A DNA stretch of 64,000 nucleotides from an uncultured Bacteroidales bacterium (GTDB lineage Bacteria > Bacteroidota > Bacteroidia > Bacteroidales > UBA932): assembly GCA_905235085.1 (NCBI GenBank), contig CAJOKD010000014.1, positions 34,865-98,864 of the forward strand, in the 5' to 3' direction. The notes beneath the pieces were generated by a model, which worked only from the letters and a program-made list of their open reading frames with translations, was not told the origin of the DNA and did no database searches. Of the stretch, positions 38,181-47,069 are shown piece after piece. Positions within the stretch are counted from its first letter, which is position 1, and each line of letters opens with the position of its first letter. Made by a program: the position numbers and the translations under genes.

Positions 38181-39845
38181 ATGCGTAACTTATTTCCGGT
38201 GGCACTGCTCGCGGTCGTGCTTTCCGCTTCTTGTTCCCGCAGCAGGATTGAAGCAGATACTTTCCACATTTCCTTTTCCCCTGTAGCCCCGCAGACAGAA
38301 GACTTGCTCGATGCCGTAGTCTGGGGGGCCATTGCCCCGGTGGAAGTGTTCCACGCTCCGTGGGATGATATGGATGACAGCACCAGTTTCCGTTGCTTTG
38401 CGACGGACAGCCTGTTTTTCTTCCGGTTCGATGTCAAGGAAAATACCCTTACCCTGGAAGAAGGCTTCAAGGGTGAACGGGATGTCGAATACGAGGACAG
38501 GGTGGAAATATTCTTCTCACCTGCAGGGAAACTCAAGACTTATGTAGGGGCGGAGATCGACCCTATGGGCCGGGTGATGGACTATAAGTGTACCTACTAC
38601 AGAGATTTCGATTACGATTGGAACTTCAAGACAATGAAGTGTTTCCATCGGATTACCCCGTCAGGGTATTCGGTAGCCGGACACGTTTCGTGGGCTGAGC
38701 TGGAAGACCTGGGAATAGATATGCTGAAAGGTTTCCTTATGGGGGCATTCAGGGCTGATTTCAGGCCTGACAAGTCTGTGAACTGGTATTCATTGAAACT
38801 TACTTCGGACGAAGAGGCGGATTTCCATCAGCAGAACGTGTTCTTCGAGGCGGAAATCTGCAGGGAAGAGCCTTGCCAGATGATGGGGATTGTCCTCTCC
38901 GTGGAAGACCTGGCTTCATATGACTGGCCGGAACTGGCTTCGCGTAACGGAATCAACACGATAGGCACCCACATCAGGCCTTCACAGGTGCTGGAGTTCA
39001 TCGGTTCGGAGAAAGGAAAGGCCTTCCTGGAAGGGTGCTCCAGATACGGAATCGAGGTGGAACACCAGCTCCACGCGATGGGAGAGTTGCTTCCGAGGGA
39101 ACTGTTCGCGGAAGACTCCACTATGTTCAGAATGGATGAGGAAGGCAGGAGGAGTCCTGACAGGAACTGTTGCGCCCATTCCGAGAAGGCTTTGGAAATA
39201 ATCGCATCCAAGGCCGCCTGGTACGCAAAGGCTCTTCCGGCGACGAACCATCGTTACTATTTCTGGCTCGATGACAATTCTCCGGTCTGTTCCTGCCCTC
39301 TATGCAGGGAGTTTTCAGCCTCTGAGCAGGCCTTGCTGATCGAGAACCGGATGATCAAGGCCATCAGGGAGGTGGATCCGGAGGCGATGCTCGCGCATCT
39401 CGCCTATGAGGGGACTATGGAGCCGCCGCGCAAGGTCAAGCCGGAAGAAGGAATATTCCTGGAATTCGCTCCTATCGACAGGCAGTGGGACAGGCCGCTG
39501 GCTGACCTTTCGGCTCCCGGATCTAGAAAGCATCCGATGTGCCACGAAGATGTGCTCAGGCTCCTTGACGCCAATCTGGAAGTGTTCTCTGCTGAGGATG
39601 CCGTCGTTCTGGAGTACTGGCTGGATGTGTCACTTGCCAGCGGCTGGAAGAAACCGGCAGTGAACTTGCCTTGGCACGGAGATGTATTCGTATCTGACAT
39701 AGCAACTTACAGGTCCCGTGGCATCAGAAACTTCACATCTTTCGCCGTCTATATGGACTCAACGTATTTCAAGGAATATCCATCCCAGCCGGCCCTTGCG
39801 GATTATGGGAGCGTTTTATATATTTGTAATTTAAACCGGAATTGA
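38181..39845 (+). CDS. Lipoprotein with CBM9-like and DUF4838-like domains
   Basis: I chose ATG 38181, though 38175 is equally possible, because it gives a normal lipoprotein signal with lipobox SASC; the ATG at 38151 lies inside rmuC. The N-terminal domain (about 25-215) resembles CBM9-type sugar-binding beta-sandwiches (EDRVEIFFSPAG, YSVAGHVSWAEL). The C-terminal half resembles DUF4838 proteins found beside glycan-degrading genes, with RYYFWLDDN followed by a CSCPLC cysteine cluster. A role on the cell surface in carbohydrate recognition is inferred; no catalytic residues are recognised. Confidence 0.65.
   Translation: MRNLFPVALLAVVLSASCSRSRIEADTFHISFSPVAPQTEDLLDAVVWGAIAPVEVFHAPWDDMDDSTSFRCFATDSLFFFRFDVKENTLTLEEGFKGERDVEYEDRVEIFFSPAGKLKTYVGAEIDPMGRVMDYKCTYYRDFDYDWNFKTMKCFHRITPSGYSVAGHVSWAELEDLGIDMLKGFLMGAFRADFRPDKSVNWYSLKLTSDEEADFHQQNVFFEAEICREEPCQMMGIVLSVEDLASYDWPELASRNGINTIGTHIRPSQVLEFIGSEKGKAFLEGCSRYGIEVEHQLHAMGELLPRELFAEDSTMFRMDEEGRRSPDRNCCAHSEKALEIIASKAAWYAKALPATNHRYYFWLDDNSPVCSCPLCREFSASEQALLIENRMIKAIREVDPEAMLAHLAYEGTMEPPRKVKPEEGIFLEFAPIDRQWDRPLADLSAPGSRKHPMCHEDVLRLLDANLEVFSAEDAVVLEYWLDVSLASGWKKPAVNLPWHGDVFVSDIATYRSRGIRNFTSFAVYMDSTYFKEYPSQPALADYGSVLYICNLNRN
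39819..39826 (+). promoter_or_regulatory. -7 box of the HAMP-trkH unit
   Basis: TATATTTG lies inside the end of the preceding gene and 22 bases before the ATG at 39849. Confidence 0.4.
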
Positions 39846-39848
39846 TTG

Positions 39849-40679
39849 ATGTCTATGAGACTATCGGACAAGGTAAAGGACAGGAAGCTCTCGATGAGGG
39901 CTAAACTGACGCTGAGTCTCAGCGCCATCGCCGTGACGTTGCTGGTTTCGAGCTTCATCTCGATTATGGAATATACCAGGATGAGCGACTACGTTTCGGA
40001 CCTGATCGCAGACAACATCCGTAGCATCAACGTAGCCCAGAATCTGTCCGAAGTCAGCAACCAGTACAACCTTGAGCTACTGTCGGTAATCGGGGACGAA
40101 TACGTGAACACCTTGCCTGATTTCCGCCAGGCAGAGTTTATGAGCCATTGCGATTCCCTCAGGGAGTCTCTGATCTCGGCCAAAATGATGCCTCTTACCG
40201 ATTCGGTGGTGTACGCTTATTCCGCATATATGCTTACGTCGCTGGAGCTCAATGATGTACTGCTTTCTGACTTCATCGATACCAGGACTTGGTATTTCGA
40301 CCGTCTTCAGCCTCAGTTCAACAGGCTGAATTCGTACATAGACGTTCTTAACGAGGCTATTTACGACGATCTCAAGAAGAATTCGGAAACCTTCCAGAGA
40401 GGATTCTACAGGAGCATCATTCCTGGGGCAGTAGCCGTTATGGTCGGGCTCCTGCTCATCCTGATGCTGCTGTTCTTCATCCTCGCATACTATGTGAATC
40501 CTATCTACAAGATGCTTTCCGGACTGGACAATTACAGATCGGTCAACAAGAAGTACACTTATACTTTCGAAGGGGACGACCAGCTTTCTGAACTCAACGA
40601 CGGGATTATGGAGATTACCAACGAGAACCAGCAGCTCAGGAAGAGGATCTCGGACCTTCGTAACAAAGCCACCAACTGA
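39849..40679 (+). CDS. Two-helix membrane protein with HAMP-like region
   Basis: The 276-residue protein has membrane helices at about 18-42 and 197-222, which enclose a helical extracytoplasmic domain. A HAMP-like linker (YYVNPIYKMLSGLDNY) and a coiled-coil C-terminus follow. This is the front end of a sensor kinase or chemoreceptor without an output domain. It lies eight bases before trkH, so it may sense conditions for, or bind to, the potassium transporter; that link is inferred from position only. Confidence 0.7.
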   Translation: MSMRLSDKVKDRKLSMRAKLTLSLSAIAVTLLVSSFISIMEYTRMSDYVSDLIADNIRSINVAQNLSEVSNQYNLELLSVIGDEYVNTLPDFRQAEFMSHCDSLRESLISAKMMPLTDSVVYAYSAYMLTSLELNDVLLSDFIDTRTWYFDRLQPQFNRLNSYIDVLNEAIYDDLKKNSETFQRGFYRSIIPGAVAVMVGLLLILMLLFFILAYYVNPIYKMLSGLDNYRSVNKKYTYTFEGDDQLSELNDGIMEITNENQQLRKRISDLRNKATN

Positions 40680-40687
40680 CAGGGACG

Positions 40688-42142
40688 ATGAACGTAAAGA
40701 CCATATCGCGGAATGTCGGCTACGCGCTGCTGGTCAGTGCGCTCTTTATGTTCCTGTCCATACTGGTTTCCCTGGCAAACGGAAATGACAGTGCCCTGGC
40801 CGCATTGCTCATAAGCTTTACCATTACGTTCACCGTCGGTATATTCCCGTTCATTTTCGTGCGCAAGTCACCGGAGATTTCCCTCCGTGACGGGTATATG
40901 ATAATCGTCCTTTCGTGGCTCCTCTCGTTTATATTCGGAATGCTTCCATATGCCCTCTGGGGCGGCCCATTCACTATCGTAAACGCCTGGTTTGAAAGTG
41001 TTTCCGGATTTACTACCACAGGATCTACGATCTTGGACAATATCGAAGAACTGCCCAACAGCCTGCTTTTCTGGCGTTCTGCCACCCATTTCATCGGAGG
41101 TTTGGGAGTCGTGGTCTTCTTGCTGCTGATCATACCGAGTTCCTCCCAGATGAGGCTACGTCTGACCAGCCTGGAGCTTTCTTCCCTCTCCAAACGGGAG
41201 TACCGTTCCGGAGCCAGCAAGACGGTGTTGATATTCACCAACGTCTACCTCGGGATGCTGGTGGCTTCCTTCCTGAGTTACTTGATTGCCGGAATGAGTC
41301 CTTTCGATGCGATAAACCACGCGATGAGCGTGACCGCCACCGGAGGATTCAGCACCAGGAACCTGTCTGTCGGTGCCTTCAATTCAGTGCCGATCGACAT
41401 CATCACGATGGTGTTCATGTTCCTCTCGTCCATCCATTTCGGAATGACTTACGTGGCGATAGCGACGCGTTCACTGAAACCATTCAGGAATGATATATTC
41501 AAGCTGTACCTCGGGATCCTTGTCACTGTGAGTGCGGTGGCCACAGTATCCCTGAAAGCCAACGGCATCGAGGGAAGTTGGGGAGATGCAGCCCTTTCCG
41601 GTTCCTTCCACGTCTTGAGCTATGCTTCCACATCCGGTCTGGCGATTGCAGATACTGGTGACTGGCCGGCCCTCCCGTCCGCCTTGCTGATACTTGTAGG
41701 AATAATCTGCGGTATGGCAGGTTCGACTTCCGGAGGAATCAAGTCCGACCGTGCCCTTCTTCTGTTCCGTCAGGTAAAGAACCAGCTAAGGCAGGTACTC
41801 CATCCTGCTTCCGTCAATGAAGTGCGGATAAACGGCCGTGTCGTGCGCCAGGAGGATCTGGCACCTCATATCCTGTACATCGCTTTGTATTTTTTGATGG
41901 CTATAATCTCGATCGCCGTCTGCATCATCTTCAGTTCAGACAGTATGCACTCTATCGTGGCTACCTTGTCTTCCTTGAGCAACGTGGGCCCCGCAGTCGG
42001 AGACCTGGGCACTATGGACAGCTTCGCTGCAGAGCCTGCCGGGGCCAAGCTGATGTATACCCTGGATATGTTCCTCGGCCGTGTGGAAATCTATCCGATC
42101 CTCGCCGTGATAATGATGGTTTTCAGCCGGAAGAACAAATAA
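40688..42142 (+). CDS. trkH: TrkH-family potassium uptake protein
   Basis: The 484-residue membrane protein has four pore-loop repeats typical of TrkH/KtrB, seen in the segments SVSGFTTTGSTIL, SVTATGGFSTRN, GMAGSTSGGIKSDRA and SNVGPAVGD. These place a selectivity-filter glycine in each repeat. It forms the potassium channel-like subunit of the Trk system at the inner membrane. A TrkA regulatory subunit is not in the window; the upstream HAMP-like gene occupies the place where one might expect it. Confidence 0.93.
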   Translation: MNVKTISRNVGYALLVSALFMFLSILVSLANGNDSALAALLISFTITFTVGIFPFIFVRKSPEISLRDGYMIIVLSWLLSFIFGMLPYALWGGPFTIVNAWFESVSGFTTTGSTILDNIEELPNSLLFWRSATHFIGGLGVVVFLLLIIPSSSQMRLRLTSLELSSLSKREYRSGASKTVLIFTNVYLGMLVASFLSYLIAGMSPFDAINHAMSVTATGGFSTRNLSVGAFNSVPIDIITMVFMFLSSIHFGMTYVAIATRSLKPFRNDIFKLYLGILVTVSAVATVSLKANGIEGSWGDAALSGSFHVLSYASTSGLAIADTGDWPALPSALLILVGIICGMAGSTSGGIKSDRALLLFRQVKNQLRQVLHPASVNEVRINGRVVRQEDLAPHILYIALYFLMAIISIAVCIIFSSDSMHSIVATLSSLSNVGPAVGDLGTMDSFAAEPAGAKLMYTLDMFLGRVEIYPILAVIMMVFSRKNK

Positions 42143-42156
42143 TCCTGCCTGGAGAA

Positions 42157-43629
42157 ATGGATAGGAGCGAATGGTTCTACGGCCTGTTCAACAGGCATTT
42201 CCAATATGAAAAGACTTCCGACCAGGACAACCTTTTCCGTGAAATAGCGGATTTCCTGGTCTGTGACGATTCCGACATCCTGGTGGTGAACGGTTATGCC
42301 GGTACCGGCAAGACAACGGCCATCGCCGCCGTGATAGACGCTCTCGACGGGCTCAGGCCTGATGCCGAGGATGGTACCAAGGAAGAAATATGTTTCTTAC
42401 TTGCTCCGACCGGCCGCGCAGCGAAGGTGCTTTCCCTTTATTCCGGCAAACCTGCCAGGACCATACATAAATGCATTTACCGTCAGAAATCTGTCGGGAC
42501 AGACGGATTCGGGCAATTCTCACTTGCACCTAACAGACTGTCCCACAAGTTGTTCATAGTGGATGAGGTCTCACTGATAGGCATCGATGACCCGACGCGG
42601 CAGAGTACCGCCCAGTTCGGTACGGGCGATCTGCTCAGGGATCTCGTGGACTTTGTCCGGGCCGGGAATGACTGCCGGCTGATAATGATAGGGGACGACG
42701 CCCAGCTCCCTCCGGTAGGCCTTGATGCATCCCCGGCCTTGTCGATGGAATATATGGACTCCTTCGGCGGGGTGCGGTACTGTTCCTTGACCGAAGTGGT
42801 GCGCCAGCAGAAAGAATCGGGTATCCTGAAGAATGCCACGAGGCTCAGGCAGATGATTTCGTCCGGGGAAGAGTTTTTCACTGCTGACCAGCTTGGTTTG
42901 GAGACCGAGTGTTTCGACGATGTGGTCCGTATCACCGGAGGAGAACTCCTGGAGACCCTGAACCAGACATATTTCTCCGAATATTCCAAAGATGATGCGG
43001 TCGTGCTATGCAGGTCCAACAAGCGCGCGAACCGGTACAACGCAGGTATAAGGGCTCAGGTGTTCTTTGATGAGGAGCCTCTTGTCAGGGGAGAGAAACT
43101 GATGATAGTGAAGAACTGCTATCAGTTCATAGAGGGAATCAAGGGGATGGATTACATCGCCAACGGCGATATCGCTAAACTCATATCCATCAAGAATCAC
43201 GAAGACCGTTACGGACTCCGTTTCGCTGATGCACGTCTTTCGTTTCCCGACTATGACGATGCGGAAATAGTGGCCAAGGTCTGTCTGGATACTCTGGAAT
43301 CGGAATCTGCTTCTCTGACTTACGAGCAGCAGAATATGCTCTACAACGGTGTCAATGAAGACTATTCGGACCTCAAGACCAAGAAGAAACGTTGGGAGGC
43401 CGTGCGGGAGGATCCCTATTTCAACGCCCTGCAGCTGAAATATGCCAATGCCATTACCTGCCACAAGAGCCAGGGAGGGCAATGGAGCTGTGTTTTCATA
43501 GACAATCCATTCTGGCAGGATGAATTGACGGTCGATGACCTCAAATGGTTGTATACGGCTATGACCCGTGCCGTCGAGAAAGTCTATCTAGTCAACTTCA
43601 AGGATGAATGCTTTGCCCATTCGAAATAA
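42157..43629 (+). CDS. RecD-like ATP-dependent DNA helicase (superfamily 1)
   Basis: The 490-residue protein has Walker A GYAGTGKTT (46-54), a DEVSLIG Walker B motif (about 130), GDDAQLPPVG (motif III) and the UvrD-like C-terminal motifs CHKSQGGQW and YTAMTRA. It is shorter than RecD2 and has no N-terminal extension. In Bacteroidetes such proteins are annotated as exodeoxyribonuclease V alpha-like helicases. It follows trkH by 14 bases. Confidence 0.88.
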   Translation: MDRSEWFYGLFNRHFQYEKTSDQDNLFREIADFLVCDDSDILVVNGYAGTGKTTAIAAVIDALDGLRPDAEDGTKEEICFLLAPTGRAAKVLSLYSGKPARTIHKCIYRQKSVGTDGFGQFSLAPNRLSHKLFIVDEVSLIGIDDPTRQSTAQFGTGDLLRDLVDFVRAGNDCRLIMIGDDAQLPPVGLDASPALSMEYMDSFGGVRYCSLTEVVRQQKESGILKNATRLRQMISSGEEFFTADQLGLETECFDDVVRITGGELLETLNQTYFSEYSKDDAVVLCRSNKRANRYNAGIRAQVFFDEEPLVRGEKLMIVKNCYQFIEGIKGMDYIANGDIAKLISIKNHEDRYGLRFADARLSFPDYDDAEIVAKVCLDTLESESASLTYEQQNMLYNGVNEDYSDLKTKKKRWEAVREDPYFNALQLKYANAITCHKSQGGQWSCVFIDNPFWQDELTVDDLKWLYTAMTRAVEKVYLVNFKDECFAHSK

Positions 43630-43663
43630 GTCCTATCTAGAGACAGTTTGCCGGATACGTTAT

Positions 43664-43671
43664 TATTTTTG
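43664..43671 (+). promoter_or_regulatory. -7 box of dpp4
   Basis: TATTTTTG lies in the 83-base gap after the helicase gene, 41 bases before the ATG at 43713. TTTG occurs at 43647-43650, closer than the usual 20-base spacing. Confidence 0.4.
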
Positions 43672-43712
43672 TTACCTTTAGACTCAAATACGAGGATTAA
43701 TTCTTTATTCAT

Positions 43713-45848
43713 ATGAGGATGATGAAGAGGCTTTTAACTATTGCAGTCTGCCTGGCATCCTGGACGGCTGCGTCTGCGCAGGTGTTCAACGATATTCCTT
43801 TCGACTGGAAGTGGGTAGGTAAGAGCGAGGTGGCTCTGTCTTACGACGGCTCTTTCGCAGGAGAGAAGGACTATTCGATAGATGCGGCTACGCACAAGGT
43901 TACAAAGGGAATCAAGTACCCGGAAAAGTTCGTGTCCTTCCCGATAAGCCCTGAGGGCGCGGTCAACCTGACGTATTCTCCGGATTCGACCAAGCTTGCC
44001 TTCACCAGGGACAACGACCTGTGGGTGGTGGACATAGCCTCCGGTAAGGAGAGCAGGCTGACTTTCGACGGCAGTGAAGTGATACTGAATGGATATGCCT
44101 CGTGGGTGTATTACGAAGAAATATTCGGCAGGGCATCCAGGTACAGGGCATTCTGGTGGTCTCCTGATTCGAGGAAGATCGGCTTTTACAGGTTCGACAA
44201 TTCCGAAGTTCCGGTGTTCCCGATCTATTCTCCATTCGCAGAAGACTATGACAGGTCCGGGATGCGCCTTTCGTATTCGCAGAGGGCTGGGGGAGCCGTC
44301 GCGCTCGAGGGTATGTCTCCGACAGGAGGCTCGGTGAGGATGACCCGCTATCCGAAATGCGGCGACGCGAATCCGAAGGTCCGCATCGGTATCGCCGACG
44401 TTCCTTCCGGGAATACCGTCTGGGCCGGTTTCAATGAAGAAGACGACCAGTATTTCGGGACTCCTTTCTGGGGTGCCGACAGCAAGGCTTTCTTCATCCA
44501 GAGGGAACCGAGGGAGCAGAACGAACTGGACCTGTATGCAGTATCACCTGAAGACGGGTCAAGGAAGCATATCTATCACGAGTCATACAAGACCTGGCTT
44601 GACTGGATAGACGGAATGCTCTTCGGACGCTCGGGACTGTATATGGTGCGCTCCTTCGAGACAGGCTGGCAGCAGATATACTACTTGTCTTATGACGGTT
44701 CTGTCCTGAAGCGTCTGACTGATGGAAAGAACTGGAGGGTGAGCCTGCTGGACGTGGCCGAGGGCAAGGACTCCAGGAAGTTCGACGGAAGCACCTCCAC
44801 GGTAATAGTCGAGGCTGAGAGGGACTCCCGCATCCGTACGAGCCTGTATTCCGTGAAGAAGGGGAAGGTGACCGCTGTTTCGGATCCCGCCTTCAGCGTG
44901 ATGTCCTCTTCCGTCTCTCCGGACAAGGGATATGTGATCACTTCCCTCAGCAATTCTTCAACTCCTTACCAGGTCTGGCTTTACGACCTTGCCAAGCCGT
45001 CCCGTTCCTACAAGGTCGCCGATTGGGCTGGTCCTGACTACAAGGCCTCTGACTTCGCCACTCCGGAAGTCATCACGATGACCACCAGCGACGGTTTCGA
45101 GCTACCGGCATTCATCGTCTATCCCGTCGGTTTCGACCCGGCGAAGAAGTATCCGGTCCATATGGACATTTACGGCGGGCCTGACACACCGGAAGTCGTG
45201 GACCGCTATGCCGGACCTGCCCGCTATATGTGGTATGCGGCAAACGGCATCATAGAAGTAGTCGCCGACTGCCGTGATTCCGGTCATAACGGAAGGGCAG
45301 GCCTGGACCAGGTTTACGGCCATCTGTCCGATCTCGAGGTAAGGGACTTCGTGGAATGGGCCGAGTACCTCAAGAAACTGCCGTATGTCAATGGTGACAA
45401 GATCGGGGTTGAAGGTTTCTCGTTCGGAGGCACGATGACGGCATTGCTGGTGATGAACCATCCGGATGCCTTCCATTATGGTATCGCAGGCGGAGGTGTT
45501 TATGAGTGGGCACTTTATGACACCCATTATACCGAAAGGTTTATGAACACGCCTCAGAACAATCCTGAGGGATATGAGAAGACAAGGGTGACCGCTTCGG
45601 CTGCGAACTACCCTGTCACCGAGAAGAATTACGATGGCTCGGTTATGCTCAAGATTACCCACGGCACAGGAGACGACAATGTGCATTTCCAGAATACCTT
45701 GAAACTGGTGGACGCCCTCCAGAAGGCCGGCAAGAAATTCGAGTTTATGGTCTATCCCGACGGAATGCACGGCTACCGTGGTTACCAGGGGAAGCACTTC
45801 AATGAGGCGAACCAAGCGTTCTGGCTTAAGTATTTGAAAGACGAATGA
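43713..45848 (+). CDS. Dipeptidyl peptidase IV (S9B family)
   Basis: The 711-residue protein has a signal peptide (cleavage near residue 23), an eight-bladed propeller (about 40-470, with the YEEIFGR segment of the substrate-binding helix) and an alpha/beta hydrolase domain. The catalytic triad is Ser570 (GFSFGG), Asp654 (GTGDDNVH) and His686 (GMHGYRG), in the order and spacing of DPP IV. It removes Xaa-Pro dipeptides in the periplasm. It overlaps the following gene (ATGATG at 45845). Confidence 0.95.
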   Translation: MRMMKRLLTIAVCLASWTAASAQVFNDIPFDWKWVGKSEVALSYDGSFAGEKDYSIDAATHKVTKGIKYPEKFVSFPISPEGAVNLTYSPDSTKLAFTRDNDLWVVDIASGKESRLTFDGSEVILNGYASWVYYEEIFGRASRYRAFWWSPDSRKIGFYRFDNSEVPVFPIYSPFAEDYDRSGMRLSYSQRAGGAVALEGMSPTGGSVRMTRYPKCGDANPKVRIGIADVPSGNTVWAGFNEEDDQYFGTPFWGADSKAFFIQREPREQNELDLYAVSPEDGSRKHIYHESYKTWLDWIDGMLFGRSGLYMVRSFETGWQQIYYLSYDGSVLKRLTDGKNWRVSLLDVAEGKDSRKFDGSTSTVIVEAERDSRIRTSLYSVKKGKVTAVSDPAFSVMSSSVSPDKGYVITSLSNSSTPYQVWLYDLAKPSRSYKVADWAGPDYKASDFATPEVITMTTSDGFELPAFIVYPVGFDPAKKYPVHMDIYGGPDTPEVVDRYAGPARYMWYAANGIIEVVADCRDSGHNGRAGLDQVYGHLSDLEVRDFVEWAEYLKKLPYVNGDKIGVEGFSFGGTMTALLVMNHPDAFHYGIAGGGVYEWALYDTHYTERFMNTPQNNPEGYEKTRVTASAANYPVTEKNYDGSVMLKITHGTGDDNVHFQNTLKLVDALQKAGKKFEFMVYPDGMHGYRGYQGKHFNEANQAFWLKYLKDE

Positions 45849-47068
45849 TGCGTAAATTACTGAATATCAGTTTATTCTCCGTTTTGCTGCTGGCGTCTCT
45901 GTCAGCCGCGGCCCAGCAGGTGACACGGAGCGAGCAGGTACCCGGCCTGAGGCCGTACAATGTAGACCTTCCTTTGATGACGAGCGCCGAGAAGGACTCG
46001 GTCAGGATGGTGGCCGACCTTTGGAAGAAATATGTGGCGTCTTTCACGACCGCCTCGGTTTCCAAGGAGGAAAGGCGGTCTATGTGGATGGACGGAACCC
46101 CTGATTACCTCCTGGAATTCGACGACGGCAATCTCCTGTATGCTTCGTTCCGCGAGGACAGGATCCTGGATATCCGCAAGATCGGCCGGGGAACTTACGA
46201 AATAATCGCGATGACCAAGAGCAGGCTGCCCGGAGAGGAATATGCAGACTGGGTGGAAAGTGTTTTCCGTGTCTGCGCGATGGCTGTGGCTCAACCGGCA
46301 GGAAGAGCATTGGAGAATCCTTTCCGTCTTTGCAACTGGCTCGATGCTTCCATCCCGATCCTTGACAAGATGTCCACCGGCAAGATAGAGTATTACTGCG
46401 ACAAAGGATGCTTCCCGGACAAGAAGGTCGTCCAGGCTGAAATCCAGTACCTGCAAGGATTCCTCGAAGAGTATTCGATCACTTTTGACTCTCCGGTGCG
46501 CTATGTCGTAGCTCCCGGCCCGGACCGCTGCGAGAGGCTTTCCGGGTTCCTGTTCAACGCTTATTCCAATCCTCTGATGGCCACGGTGAATGCCAAGGTT
46601 ACATCTCCTGGCTTTTACGGGCGAACGTTCGGACCTGATACAGTGATGTCCAACTATTTCGATGACAGGCACAGCGTAGGTCTCCTGCTGATGCGTGCCG
46701 GTTATCCTGCCGCCCTGCAGATGATGCAGGAAGGAGTGGCTTCCTACCACGGTGGCTATATGACCTGTTCATACAAGGACCTGAAGGCAAGCCTGCAAAG
46801 GTTCCTGAAGGACAATCCGGGCCTGGACCTGGCTGATGAGGATGGGTTCTACGACACTATAATCCCTCTTCAGAAGGGCGGGAAGCCATATCTGGCAGTG
46901 GCGCCTCTTGAGGGCATACTCGGTGCCCTGCTGGTTGAACACGCCCTGGAACTCGAAGGCCCTCCGATGGTCCGCCGGTTACTCGAGTGCAAAAAATATC
47001 CTGACCTCTTTACCGTGTTCGGTGTCGAGGCCAGGAATATAAACCAGTACGTCAGGATGCTCCTGTAG
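45845..47068 (+). CDS. Exported protein of unknown function
   Basis: The 407-residue protein has a signal peptide (cleavage near residue 23, AAAQQ). It is translationally coupled to the DPP IV gene. The C-terminal part contains MQEGVASYHGGY, which looks like the second helix of a gluzincin metallopeptidase (the EGxAxY pattern), but no HExxH motif is present. It may be a non-catalytic relative of peptidase MA proteins. The neighbour suggests a link to peptide metabolism. I do not recognise the family. Confidence 0.7.
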   Translation: MMRKLLNISLFSVLLLASLSAAAQQVTRSEQVPGLRPYNVDLPLMTSAEKDSVRMVADLWKKYVASFTTASVSKEERRSMWMDGTPDYLLEFDDGNLLYASFREDRILDIRKIGRGTYEIIAMTKSRLPGEEYADWVESVFRVCAMAVAQPAGRALENPFRLCNWLDASIPILDKMSTGKIEYYCDKGCFPDKKVVQAEIQYLQGFLEEYSITFDSPVRYVVAPGPDRCERLSGFLFNAYSNPLMATVNAKVTSPGFYGRTFGPDTVMSNYFDDRHSVGLLLMRAGYPAALQMMQEGVASYHGGYMTCSYKDLKASLQRFLKDNPGLDLADEDGFYDTIIPLQKGGKPYLAVAPLEGILGALLVEHALELEGPPMVRRLLECKKYPDLFTVFGVEARNINQYVRMLL

Positions 47069-47069
47069 C

